Positions 1-7,111 of a DNA stretch of 22,517 bases are shown here, piece after piece. This DNA is from Nitrosomaritimum sp049414205 (GTDB lineage: Archaea > Thermoproteota > Nitrososphaeria > Nitrososphaerales > Nitrosopumilaceae): the NCBI GenBank assembly GCA_049414205.1, contig JBMSGE010000010.1, positions 1-22,517 on the forward strand, read 5' to 3'. The notes under the pieces were generated by a model. It ran no database searches and was not told the DNA's origin. It saw nothing but the letters and a program-made list of their open reading frames with translations. How positions within the stretch are numbered: the stretch's first letter is position 1; every line of letters begins with the position of its first letter. The position numbers and the translations under genes are program-made.

Positions 1-1184
1 ATCACGAGGAATCACTTAGGCAGTTTTTCATGGTTCTACAATTTCAGCCAAATGATGTGGTTGCACTCACTGGAATGGGTGCAGGGTTTGGAAACTTGGG
101 AGAATACCACGAAGCCAAAAATTATTTTGATAAGGCACTCAAGCAAGATCCTGAAAGTCGCGTAATACAAAATTATAAAGAATTCACAGAAGGTGTCATT
201 TCAAAATACCCATACACTGCCACAGAAAAACCTGAGATCTATGAGAATAGTCTAATCAGTATTCCTCAATGGATAAAACATGTTGCAAAGTGGTGGTCTG
301 AAGACAAGATAAAGGACGCAGAATTTGTCAAAGCATTACAGTTTCTTTTAGAAAAAGAAATTATACAAATTCAATTAATTCCAAAATCCACTCAGACAGC
401 AAGCACAATTCCATTATGGATTAAGGATAATGCAGGATGGTGGGCAGAAGACAAGATTAATGATCATGATTTTGTATCAGGAATTCAATATATGATAGAG
501 AGTGGAATAATCAAAATTGAAATTCCAAAATCCAATGAAGAAATGTACAGAGAGAAGCAAAGAGAATGGTTTGACAGATATTTGAGGAACATTTCAAAGA
601 ACATTTCAGATGAGAAAAGATACATAGAATATGCAAATCCAAGTGCAGATGTCATAAAGAAATTTCTCAGAGATTACATAAAGTGGAATTTTGAAGAAGA
701 AGTGAAATCAGCATCAGGTAAATTCCCTGATCCTCTCTATGAAGTAATTGATGATGCATATCTAATCCATTACAAAGTGTTCATAAATGATCAGCCAACA
801 GGATTGCCGCTTGATCACGTAAGTACATTACAAGACTCTTTTGCATTTTGGGAGAAGCAGGAACTTACAATTAATGACAAAATAGCAAGAGTAGATTTTG
901 AAGTAATTCAAAACAAACATGACGCAAACATTTGGATTACATGGGTGGTTCGAGACTTGGGCGAGGGGGTTTTAGGCCATGCTCATTTAGGAAAAGGAGT
1001 AGTAGAAGTTACTTTGGGCGATTACAGTTGTGATGGTAGTTTTCAGTTGTATGATGTTACAAGTGTAAAACAAATAATGACACATGAACTAGGACACTCC
1101 ATAGGTTTGCCACACATAGAAGATCCCAGCAACATAATGTATCCTTCAATGTCGCCAGAATATGCATATTGTTTACTTTCATGA
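1..1184 (+). CDS. TPR and zinc metalloprotease (metzincin-like) protein, 5' end missing
   Basis: The frame is open to the left edge. The codons before the first ATG (position 30) continue a TPR helix, so the true start lies outside the window. Counting from that ATG, residues 10-45 are a TPR unit. Residues 78-115 and 127-164 are two copies of a module with the pattern IPxWIK..A.WW..DKI.D..FV, which I recall as common in thaumarchaeal extracytoplasmic proteins. The C-terminus carries HELGHSIGLPH (352-362), the HExxHxxGxxH zinc site of metzincins, followed by NIMYPSM, which looks like the Met-turn. The catalytic Glu and all three His are present, so the protease should be active. It probably acts outside the membrane, but the signal peptide region is not in view. 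The substrate is unknown. Confidence 0.85.
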   Translation, partial: HEESLRQFFMVLQFQPNDVVALTGMGAGFGNLGEYHEAKNYFDKALKQDPESRVIQNYKEFTEGVISKYPYTATEKPEIYENSLISIPQWIKHVAKWWSEDKIKDAEFVKALQFLLEKEIIQIQLIPKSTQTASTIPLWIKDNAGWWAEDKINDHDFVSGIQYMIESGIIKIEIPKSNEEMYREKQREWFDRYLRNISKNISDEKRYIEYANPSADVIKKFLRDYIKWNFEEEVKSASGKFPDPLYEVIDDAYLIHYKVFINDQPTGLPLDHVSTLQDSFAFWEKQELTINDKIARVDFEVIQNKHDANIWITWVVRDLGEGVLGHAHLGKGVVEVTLGDYSCDGSFQLYDVTSVKQIMTHELGHSIGLPHIEDPSNIMYPSMSPEYAYCLLS

Positions 1185-1364
1185 GATGGATTTGAATTCA
1201 AAACGAACTTTTTTGAATAAAAGAAATTTCAATTTTTGATAAATTTTCTTGTAATTTTTTTATTAATTCGTCATCTAGTCGGACATTAGCTTAACCTACA
1301 CACCATTAACCAGTAGAAACTATGTAAAAATGATAATAACCAAAATGCTGATTTCAATTTAATT
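1185..1364. other. Non-coding gap between protease and tfb
   Basis: AT-rich spacer with no supportable gene. A perfect 12-bp palindrome (TTTGAATTCAAA, 1191-1202) lies just after the protease stop codon and is followed by T-rich stretches (around 1209-1262). These probably end the upstream transcript. The rest should hold the tfb promoter, but no single TATA box stands out. Confidence 0.4.
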
Positions 1365-2279
1365 ATGTTAAAAAGTACTGTTCTTTCTGGACCAAAGTGT
1401 CCTTCATGTGGCGACAAAAAAATGGTAACAGATCAAAACACTGGCGAGTTGTTTTGTGGCAAGTGTGGCTTTGTCGTAACTGATAAAATTTCAGACACTG
1501 GTGCAGAATGGCGTTCATTTGCAAACGATGACACAAACAGAACACGTGTCGGTGCAGGAACCTCTTTGACTATGCACGATATGGGGCTATCAACAATAAT
1601 TGGAACACAAAACAAAGACTCTACTGGAAAGCCATTAACTTCTGCAATGAAAAGTTCAATTGAAAGGCTAAGAACATGGGACAGTCGAACCCAAGCACAT
1701 TCTTCAGCTGAGAGAAATCTTCGTCAGGCATTAAATGAAATGGACAAATTAAAAGACAAATTAGCATTAACTGATGCAGTGATTGAAAAGGCAGCTTACA
1801 TTTATCGAAAAGCAATGGAAAAAAAATTGGTCAGAGGAAGATCAATCCAAGGATTAGTTGCAGCATGCCTCTATGCCTCATGTAGAAATACTGAAACTCC
1901 AAGAACCCTTGATGATATTGCAAAAGGAATCAACATTAGAAGAAAAGATGTTGCAAGATGCTACAGATTAATTTTCAGAGAGTTAGAGCTAAAAATGCCA
2001 GTAGTAGACCCAGTCAAAGGCGTATCAAGAATAGCAAGCATTGCAAAATTAACTGAAAAAAGTAAGAGAAAAGCAATAAGCATTCTAGAAAAAGCAAAAA
2101 AGTTAGGCATAGTTGCAGGAAAAGACCCAATGGGAATTGCAGCTGCTGCACTTTATTTGGCCTGTATCAGTACTGGAGAATCCAAGTCTCAAAAGGACAT
2201 CTCGATTGCATCTGGAGTTACCGAAGTAACTATCAGAAACAGATGTGCAGGATTGAGAAAAATGACTCAAACTGAATAA
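1365..2279 (+). CDS. tfb: Transcription initiation factor IIB (TFB)
   Basis: General archaeal transcription factor that binds the TBP-TATA complex and the BRE and recruits RNA polymerase. The 304-residue length is standard. An N-terminal zinc ribbon uses C12, C15, C31 and C34 (CPSC ... CGKC). It is followed by the B-reader/linker (about 40-100, with GAEWRSF) and two cyclin-like repeats, roughly 105-195 and 205-300. The repeats carry the typical GRSIQGLVAACLYASCR and DPMGIAAAALYLAC helices. Thaumarchaea usually have several TFB paralogues, so this may be one of a set. The ATG at 1365 puts the zinc ribbon at the usual distance from the N-terminus. The 180 bases upstream hold no gene. Confidence 0.97.
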   Translation: MLKSTVLSGPKCPSCGDKKMVTDQNTGELFCGKCGFVVTDKISDTGAEWRSFANDDTNRTRVGAGTSLTMHDMGLSTIIGTQNKDSTGKPLTSAMKSSIERLRTWDSRTQAHSSAERNLRQALNEMDKLKDKLALTDAVIEKAAYIYRKAMEKKLVRGRSIQGLVAACLYASCRNTETPRTLDDIAKGINIRRKDVARCYRLIFRELELKMPVVDPVKGVSRIASIAKLTEKSKRKAISILEKAKKLGIVAGKDPMGIAAAALYLACISTGESKSQKDISIASGVTEVTIRNRCAGLRKMTQTE

Positions 2280-2291
2280 AATTTTCTAAAA

Positions 2292-2693
2292 TTATAGACT
2301 GTATTTTTTCAATCTTTTGTATTCTAATTTATCCCAAGGATAAACAATGTAAGAATGAGTGTTGGTTTTTTTTCCAAATATCAATTGTTTTGGATATTTT
2401 TTTCCTCTTCGCGCAAACAACGTCACATAAACGAATTTTGAGGGATTATCCACATGATTAATTATTTTCTTAAAGGTAGTACCAGAATCGTAAATATCAT
2501 CAACAAAAATAGAATCAGATGATATTTTTTTAGCATCCACAATTATGGTATCCATTCCAAGATGATCAGCCAATAATCTGGCAGGAACAAGCCCTCCACG
2601 GCTGATAGTAGTGATGCTTGCAAAATCTCTATCCAAACTAGTAATTTTTTCAGCTAAAATTTTCATCAGTCTTTCTACTTCAGACCAAGTCAC
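2292..2693 (-). CDS. Phosphoribosyltransferase, PRTase type I fold
   Basis: A 133-residue protein with the hallmark PRPP-binding loop at about residues 62-73 (IFVDDIYDSGTT: hydrophobic strand, two acidic residues, then a Gly-Thr-Thr turn). The upstream SRGGLVPARLLA segment (31-42) is the pyrophosphate-binding region seen in xanthine/guanine/hypoxanthine PRTases. It most likely transfers phosphoribose from PRPP to a purine base in salvage. The exact base cannot be read from the sequence, and some family members are only annotated as PRTase-domain proteins. The start is GTG (2691-2693). There is no ATG before the in-frame stop upstream, and starting here keeps the fold intact. It lies 62 bp downstream of, and in the same direction as, the roadblock-like gene. 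Confidence 0.85.
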   Translation of the reverse strand: MTWSEVERLMKILAEKITSLDRDFASITTISRGGLVPARLLADHLGMDTIIVDAKKISSDSIFVDDIYDSGTTFKKIINHVDNPSKFVYVTLFARRGKKYPKQLIFGKKTNTHSYIVYPWDKLEYKRLKKYSL

Positions 2694-2755
2694 TTTTTGA
2701 GATTCAGAATCGCTTTTAGTTAATCAAATCATCTCCACATAAATTTCAAAACCTC

Positions 2756-3145
2756 TCAGAATGTTTTCATTACATCCTTTAGCGGCTTGATGATTTTCAG
2801 GATTTTGAATGGAACTTTGCCAAAATCAAGATCTTTTTCTGATGATATCAGAAGTACGTCATCATTTGCCAAGGGAAAACTCATGACAATCACCTTATCT
2901 CGATAAGACATTGAAAAATGAACTTGTCCAAATTCTGAATCAAACTCCCTTCTCATTCTAACACGTAATGCCAATTCCATAAACATCATCTCATCTTGTT
3001 TTTGAGCTTCGAGGGACATGAGACCCTTTTTCATTCCACCTGCAACCAAATGTCCTCTACTGTTGATTATTCTTGCAGACCGCATTTTGGGGTCTAATTT
3101 TATAATCTTTTGACAGATCTTTTCTAGTTCTTCTTCATTGCCCAT
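2756..3145 (-). CDS. Small thaumarchaeal protein, DUF6659-like, profilin/roadblock-like fold
   Basis: A 129-residue soluble protein of unknown function. It has the pattern ARIINSRGHLVAGG (about 24-37), then a helical middle, then FSMSYRDKVIVMSFPL and DDVLLISSEKD. This alternation of strands resembles the roadblock/LC7 (profilin-like) fold of small GTPase and signalling adaptors. That is an inference from the strand pattern, not a recognised active site. A clear paralogue lies in the same window at 7615-8001, with the same landmarks: a 'G(I/H)INxxGxLVxGGxKxGx' segment, REFD, RDK and SFP. I believe this is the family called DUF6659 in thaumarchaeal genomes. It starts with ATG and shares one TATA box with divergent phaE, so it may be co-regulated with PHA synthesis. 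Confidence 0.75.
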   Translation of the reverse strand: MGNEEELEKICQKIIKLDPKMRSARIINSRGHLVAGGMKKGLMSLEAQKQDEMMFMELALRVRMRREFDSEFGQVHFSMSYRDKVIVMSFPLANDDVLLISSEKDLDFGKVPFKILKIIKPLKDVMKTF

Positions 3146-3166
3146 TAGTCTAATTAAACAAGCGAT

Positions 3167-3176
3167 CTATTTATTG
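3167..3176. promoter_or_regulatory. Shared bidirectional TATA box between the DUF6659-like gene and phaE
   Basis: CTATTTATTG on the plus strand reads CAATAAATAG on the minus strand. Its centre is about 27 bases from both the GTG of phaE (3199) and the ATG of the minus-strand gene (3145). That is the spacing expected from a TATA box to a leaderless start in archaea. The 53-bp gap has room for one TATA only, and neither start has a Shine-Dalgarno sequence. No RNA data support this. Confidence 0.55.
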
Positions 3177-3198
3177 CGAGCTTTGCTTGTAGTATTTC

Positions 3199-3780
3199 GT
3201 GAGCCCACAAACCCCCCAAGATACTGTTGAATATTACAAGCATTTGTCTCTGTTTTGGACTGATTTGATACACTTGATGTCAAGCAAACCACAAGCATTG
3301 GCCTCAACTGGACCCATGAGAAGTTTTGCTGCAAATTCAAAAAAAGTTGCAACAGAGATAATCGAGATGAATGAAAGTCTTTTAGATTTTAACAAATTTG
3401 TTACAGAATACTATAAACAGTTAGCAGAAACTTGGAATGAGGCTCAAAAGAAAGTTAACCTGAAGGCACCAGAAGTCCCACAAGATGTAGAACAAATTGA
3501 AGCCTTCAAAAGAATATGGATTGATATTTTTGATAATGATTTTACTGAACTTTTTGATTCAAAGAAGTTTGGAGAAAACTATGGAAAGTTAGTTTCAAAA
3601 GAACTAGAGCTTACAAAGCATTGGAACAATATTACAAATGTAATTTTACAATCTGCAAATTTGCCAAGCAAAGAAGAGATAGATGAGGTGTACAGAGAAC
3701 TACATGACCTTAAAAAACGAGTAATTAAATTAGAAATCGCGTTAAAAAAGAAAAAGGAAGTAAAAAAAGATGAAAAGTGA
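3199..3780 (+). CDS. phaE: Class III PHA synthase subunit PhaE
   Basis: Accessory subunit that forms the active class III polyhydroxyalkanoate synthase with PhaC. The protein is 193 residues, similar to haloarchaeal PhaE and much shorter than bacterial PhaE (about 350 residues in Allochromatium). It is mostly helical and rich in Trp and Lys, with MRSFAANSKKVATEIIEMNESLLDFNKFVTE-like helices in the N-terminal half. It ends in a coiled coil (about 160-190, EEIDEVYRELHDLKKRV) typical of the PhaE C-terminus. The start is GTG at 3199, about 27 bp from a TATA box. The gene overlaps phaC by 11 bases, so the two are co-transcribed and probably translationally coupled. Identity rests on the helical pattern plus tight linkage to phaC. 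Confidence 0.88.
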   Translation: MSPQTPQDTVEYYKHLSLFWTDLIHLMSSKPQALASTGPMRSFAANSKKVATEIIEMNESLLDFNKFVTEYYKQLAETWNEAQKKVNLKAPEVPQDVEQIEAFKRIWIDIFDNDFTELFDSKKFGENYGKLVSKELELTKHWNNITNVILQSANLPSKEEIDEVYRELHDLKKRVIKLEIALKKKKEVKKDEK

Positions 3781-4834
3781 AACTAGAGTAGACCCCAAAA
3801 TCATGGAGGAGATTATAAAATTCAATAAAAACGTCATAGATGCTCCAAAATTAGTTGCAGCACCTGATGAGATTAGCTTAGAAGTAACTCCACACGATGT
3901 TGTTCAAGAAATAGACAAATCACGATTATTACACTACAGACCATTAACAGAGAAGCAACACAAAACTCCACTTTTGATTTCTTATGCATTGATCAACAGA
4001 TATCACATTTTGGATATTCATCCAGAAAAAAGCTGGGTGAGAAATTTACTAGAACAAGGATTTGATGTGTATATGTTGGATTGGGGAAACCCAACTGCAA
4101 TGGACAAGTATCTGGACTTTGATGATTACATTAATGGATATCTAGATGGCGCAGTAGAATACATCAAAAATGAAACATCTGTAGAAAAAGTGTCCCTACA
4201 AGGATATTGTACAGGTGCAACTTTGGCCACAGCATATGCAACGTTGCATCCAGAAAGTGTGAAGAACTACATTGCAACTGCGCCGGTAATTGATGGATGG
4301 AGAGACACCACAGTAGTTAGCAATCTTGCAAAAAACATGGATGTCGAAAAGATGGTAGACACCATAGGCAATATGCCTCCTGAATTCATGTACTATTGTT
4401 TTTCAGTTCTAAAACCCTTTGAGCAAGGAATTGAAAAATATGTTAATTTCTTCAAAAATATCGATAACAAGAGATTCGTTGATAGTTTCTTAAGAGTTGA
4501 AAAATGGCTCAGCGACACACCTCCCATCCCAGGAGAATTATTCAAACAGTGGATTAAAGACATCTATCAAGATAATTTACTTATTCAAAACAAGATGTAT
4601 GTCAACAATAGTCACATTGATTTGAAGAAAATCGACATGCCTATTTTCACCCAAGTAGCTGTAGGAGACCATCTAGTATCACCTGAATGTAGCATGCCAT
4701 TGCATTATGCTGTAGGAAGCGAAGATAAAACCCTCAGAATGTACCCAACAGGACATGTGGGCATGATTGCAAGCTCCTTGTCCCAAAAGAAAGTTCTGCC
4801 AGAGCTTGGTCAATGGTTGCTAGAAAGATCATAA
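3770..4834 (+). CDS. phaC: Class III PHA synthase catalytic subunit PhaC
   Basis: Polymerises (R)-3-hydroxyacyl-CoA into polyhydroxyalkanoate on the granule surface. The protein is 354 residues, the length of class III PhaC (355 in Allochromatium vinosum). It is an alpha/beta hydrolase fold with the PHA-synthase lipase-like box GYCTG, in which C147 replaces the usual Ser. D300 (VGDHLVSP) and H329 (PTGHVGM) complete the Cys-Asp-His triad at the family's positions. The conserved MLDWG segment is at 102-106. No residue of the triad is missing, so the enzyme should be active. The ATG lies inside the end of phaE, preceded by a weak purine-rich AAGGAAG. The gene is followed by a 36-bp AT-rich spacer facing the convergent phasin operon. 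Confidence 0.96.
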   Translation: MKSETRVDPKIMEEIIKFNKNVIDAPKLVAAPDEISLEVTPHDVVQEIDKSRLLHYRPLTEKQHKTPLLISYALINRYHILDIHPEKSWVRNLLEQGFDVYMLDWGNPTAMDKYLDFDDYINGYLDGAVEYIKNETSVEKVSLQGYCTGATLATAYATLHPESVKNYIATAPVIDGWRDTTVVSNLAKNMDVEKMVDTIGNMPPEFMYYCFSVLKPFEQGIEKYVNFFKNIDNKRFVDSFLRVEKWLSDTPPIPGELFKQWIKDIYQDNLLIQNKMYVNNSHIDLKKIDMPIFTQVAVGDHLVSPECSMPLHYAVGSEDKTLRMYPTGHVGMIASSLSQKKVLPELGQWLLERS

Positions 4835-4870
4835 AAATAAAATAAAAATTAAAAAATTTGAATTTGACCA

Positions 4871-5299
4871 CTAGTTATTACGTGTGGTAAATGCTGTAAT
4901 CCATGATTGCATGATATTCTTGTTTAGATCAGCAAATGATTTTGCATTATCATTGAAGGTCTTGATGTTTTGTTGTGTTGCATCAATTGTTGCAAGGGCT
5001 ATTTGATTTTGAATTGAAGCTGCCTTTACAATTTCTTCAGTTGTATCACGCATTACTTTTAGTGCTGCTTCAGGAATATTTGCTGCAATACCGGATTTCT
5101 TTGTAAATTCTTTTTGTAAAGTGATTGAAGAATCTACAATATTCTCATATGCTTGCAAGTATTCTTGTTGTACATTAGTAATTGATTGGTGATACTGTGG
5201 AACTGATTGTTTAATGCTAGTGAACATCTTGTCTACGTTTTGTTGATATACTGAAAATGCATCTTTTGGATTTGTTTGTGTTTGTTCGTTTTTACTCAT
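4871..5299 (-). CDS. Phasin-like PHA granule protein
   Basis: A 142-residue, fully helical protein low in hydrophobic stretches and rich in Gln, Asn, Thr and Ala. It has no catalytic motif. The long amphipathic helices (SVYQQNVDKMFTSIKQSV ..., and AALKVMRDTTEEIVKAASIQ) look like phasins, which coat PHA granules and limit their size. Context supports this: it is the second gene of an operon whose first gene also has a phasin-like half, and it converges on phaEC. The start ATG overlaps the upstream stop in an ATGA arrangement. It has the strongest Shine-Dalgarno in the window (5305-5313), so coupled, high-level translation is likely, as expected for an abundant structural protein. The function is inferred from composition and neighbours. 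Confidence 0.78.
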   Translation of the reverse strand: MSKNEQTQTNPKDAFSVYQQNVDKMFTSIKQSVPQYHQSITNVQQEYLQAYENIVDSSITLQKEFTKKSGIAANIPEAALKVMRDTTEEIVKAASIQNQIALATIDATQQNIKTFNDNAKSFADLNKNIMQSWITAFTTRNN

Positions 5300-5721
5300 T
5301 GTTTCACCTCCTTATTACCTGATTTTTTTCCGATAGGAAGGATAATGACTTGAACCAAGTCGCCTTCTCCCAAACCTAGTGCATTTCTTTCTGCCTCAGG
5401 GATTGAGATTCTTCCGGCACTGCCAACAGTTGTTTTGTAGGCACCCCAATTCATAAACGATGGAAGCATTTGTCCAATGTTGAACATTGTATCCATGCTC
5501 TTGTTTTGCAAGTTTGTCATGTTCTCCATCATATTAGATTGGGTGTTTCGGGTGACATCAGACATTGATTTGAGAGTCTCAAGTGGATCAAATGTCTGTG
5601 AGCCTTGATTGTTCATCAATGAGCCAAAATTTTTAATAAATTCAGCCTGTGCACGGCCACTCTTCTGAATCCATTCTTTGAACATTGAAGAAGGGTCGTA
5701 TTGACTATAATTACCGCTCAT
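5296..5721 (-). CDS. Phasin-like helical domain fused to AbrB/SpoVT DNA-binding domain
   Basis: A 141-residue, two-part protein. Residues 1-90 are amphipathic and rich in Met, Asn and Gln (FKEWIQKSGRAQAEFIKNF, TLKSMSDVTRNTQSNMMENM), resembling phasins and PhaE/PhaP helices. Residues 95-130 match the swapped-hairpin AbrB fold (YKTTVGSAGRISIPEAERNALGLGEGDLVQV). The phrase 'GR(I/V)xIP...R..LG(L)..GD.V.V' is the classic signature of that fold. In haloarchaea an AbrB-type PHA regulator (PhaR) is encoded next to the phasin PhaP. Here the granule-binding and DNA-binding parts appear joined in one chain, and the next gene is a second phasin-like protein. It is probably a granule-associated autoregulator. 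The DNA target is not known. Confidence 0.8.
   Translation of the reverse strand: MSGNYSQYDPSSMFKEWIQKSGRAQAEFIKNFGSLMNNQGSQTFDPLETLKSMSDVTRNTQSNMMENMTNLQNKSMDTMFNIGQMLPSFMNWGAYKTTVGSAGRISIPEAERNALGLGEGDLVQVIILPIGKKSGNKEVKQ
5305..5313 (-). promoter_or_regulatory. Strong Shine-Dalgarno sequence for the phasin-like gene
   Basis: AAGGAGGTG on the minus strand sits 5 bases before the ATG at 5299. It is complementary to the 16S 3' end in this same window (CACCTCC, minus strand, 13261-13267). It lies inside the last codons of the upstream gene. Most other genes here start without such a site, so this one marks a coupled internal operon start. Confidence 0.85.
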
Positions 5722-5743
5722 TGGTAACGTATGGTTTTCAAGT

Positions 5744-5752
5744 GTATTTAAC
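5744..5752 (-). promoter_or_regulatory. TATA box for the phasin operon
   Basis: GTTAAATAC on the minus strand is centred about 27 bases upstream of the ATG at 5721, the spacing of a leaderless archaeal start. It lies in the 36-bp gap behind the hydrolase stop codon, so the phasin operon has its own promoter even though the hydrolase runs in the same direction. Confidence 0.6.
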
Positions 5753-5757
5753 CATAT

Positions 5758-6549
5758 CTAATCAGAATTCAAAAATTCAAGAACAATTTTCGAGAATTCC
5801 TCAGGGGCCTGAACATAAGGAGTATGCCCACAACCATCCATTCTGTAAAACCTGCAATCCTTAATTGAAGAAACAAAGCCATCTGCATGTTTTAGTGGAA
5901 TTACAGGATCATCCCCTCCCCAAACTATGAGAGTGGGAATATCAATTGTTTGGAGTTTGGTGGTAATTATTTCTGCATTTTTTAATCCCAGAATAGTTGA
6001 CATGAAAGCCATTTTTGCATTTGGCATTTTCATTCTTTCAATAAAGCCATCAACAATTGCAGGATCAACATCTGCACCAGATCCTTCCATCATCTCAAAG
6101 GCATTTTTTGCATTAGCTTCATTCGGATAAAGTGCAGCCATGATGTATGCATCTAATGCAGGAGTAGATTGTTTCATTACACCAGAAGGAGATACAAGGG
6201 TTAATTTTTCAAGATTTTTGTATTTGGAGGCATATTCTGCAGTTACTTGCCCCCCTAAAGAAGAGCCAATAATGTTGGGGCTCTCGATTCCATTAGATTC
6301 TATGAATTTGTTTAAAAAATCTGAAAAAAAATCAGTAGTGTAATCCACAAGTGGCTTATCGCTTAATCCAAATCCAATAAGGTCGGGAACTATAAGATGA
6401 TAATCTTTGGCAAAAATAGGAATTACTTTACTCCATCTTTCTGCAGAAGCACCTAATCCATGAACCAAAACAAGGGTACTCTTGGAGTGACCTGCCTCCA
6501 AATATCGTATTTTGTGTCCATCGACATCGATGAAATTTTCCTGCACCAT
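5758..6549 (-). CDS. Alpha/beta hydrolase, possible PHA depolymerase/esterase
   Basis: A 263-residue, single-domain alpha/beta hydrolase. The oxyanion region is VHGLGASAERW (29-39), the nucleophile elbow is GSSLGG with S97, the acid is D214 in WGGDDPVIP, and the base is H242 in GCGHTPYV. The triad is complete. The closest general resemblance is to the BphD/PcaD-type C-C bond hydrolase and enol-lactonase group. No signal peptide is seen, so it should be cytosolic. It sits directly beside the PHA genes and runs in the same direction as the phasin operon. That makes a role in PHA or hydroxyacyl ester turnover possible but unproven. It starts with ATG and has its own TATA box. Confidence 0.87.
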   Translation of the reverse strand: MVQENFIDVDGHKIRYLEAGHSKSTLVLVHGLGASAERWSKVIPIFAKDYHLIVPDLIGFGLSDKPLVDYTTDFFSDFLNKFIESNGIESPNIIGSSLGGQVTAEYASKYKNLEKLTLVSPSGVMKQSTPALDAYIMAALYPNEANAKNAFEMMEGSGADVDPAIVDGFIERMKMPNAKMAFMSTILGLKNAEIITTKLQTIDIPTLIVWGGDDPVIPLKHADGFVSSIKDCRFYRMDGCGHTPYVQAPEEFSKIVLEFLNSD

Positions 6550-6573
6550 TTTTGCATCAACTGTTTTAACTAG

Positions 6574-6582
6574 ATAAATATT
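6574..6582 (-). promoter_or_regulatory. TATA box for the alpha/beta hydrolase gene
   Basis: AATATTTAT on the minus strand lies about 27-29 bases upstream of the hydrolase ATG (6549), consistent with a leaderless transcript. It is in the divergent gap between the hydrolase and the UspA gene. Confidence 0.5.
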
Positions 6583-6645
6583 ACAAAAAATTGCGATCGG
6601 TTGCTTTTATGCTTTTTTTAGATTTCGCGATGTGATTTATCTACA

Positions 6646-6655
6646 TTTTTTAATA
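6646..6655 (+). promoter_or_regulatory. TATA box for the UspA gene
   Basis: TTTTTAATAT is centred about 25 bases before the ATG at 6675, with no Shine-Dalgarno sequence between, as in a leaderless gene. Confidence 0.5.
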
Positions 6656-6674
6656 TCCAAATAATTGTAAATCC

Positions 6675-7109
6675 ATGATAAAAAAGCAAGTAACCAAAAT
6701 TCTAGTTCCTTTAGATGGATCAAAAAATTCCAAAAGAGGTTTAGAGATGGCAATTTCAGTAGCCAGGCAATTTGGTGCTACAATCACAGGCGTGTATTCT
6801 ATAAACGAGCCCCCTCATTCAGAGTTCAGAGGAGTAGGATCAGTTCAAGATTCTGTAAATAAAGAGATTAAGAGATTCATGGATGAAGCAAAGACACTTG
6901 CAGCTCAAAACGGGATTGTCTTTAAGGAAAAGATGATGCGAGGAGATGTCGGATATAATATTATCAAGTTGGCTCAAAGCAAAAAAGAAAAATTCAATCT
7001 AATAGTAATTGGTTCACGTGGACGTGGATCTGTCAAGGAGATGTTTTTTGGAAGCGTGTCAAACTATGTTATTCATGCTGCAAAAATTCCAGTGCTTATC
7101 GTAAAATAG
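6675..7109 (+). CDS. Universal stress protein, UspA family
   Basis: A 144-residue, single Usp domain with a Rossmann-like fold. The N-terminus has ILVPLDGSKNSKRGLEMAI (about 9-27). The C-terminal ATP-binding motif GSRGRGSVKEMFFGSVS fits G-x2-G-x9-G(S/T), so this is probably an ATP-binding type of Usp. Such proteins act in the cytosol during stress or energy limitation; the exact role here is unknown. The gene is tail-to-tail with msrA, only 2 bases apart, and both may belong to stress physiology. Thaumarchaea carry many Usp copies, so this one has no specific symbol. Confidence 0.95.
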   Translation: MIKKQVTKILVPLDGSKNSKRGLEMAISVARQFGATITGVYSINEPPHSEFRGVGSVQDSVNKEIKRFMDEAKTLAAQNGIVFKEKMMRGDVGYNIIKLAQSKKEKFNLIVIGSRGRGSVKEMFFGSVSNYVIHAAKIPVLIVK

Positions 7110-7111
7110 AA

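Noticed and set aside
1363..1815. Minus-strand frames antisense to tfb
   Set aside because: They are short, lack motifs and are shadows of the strongly supported tfb gene.
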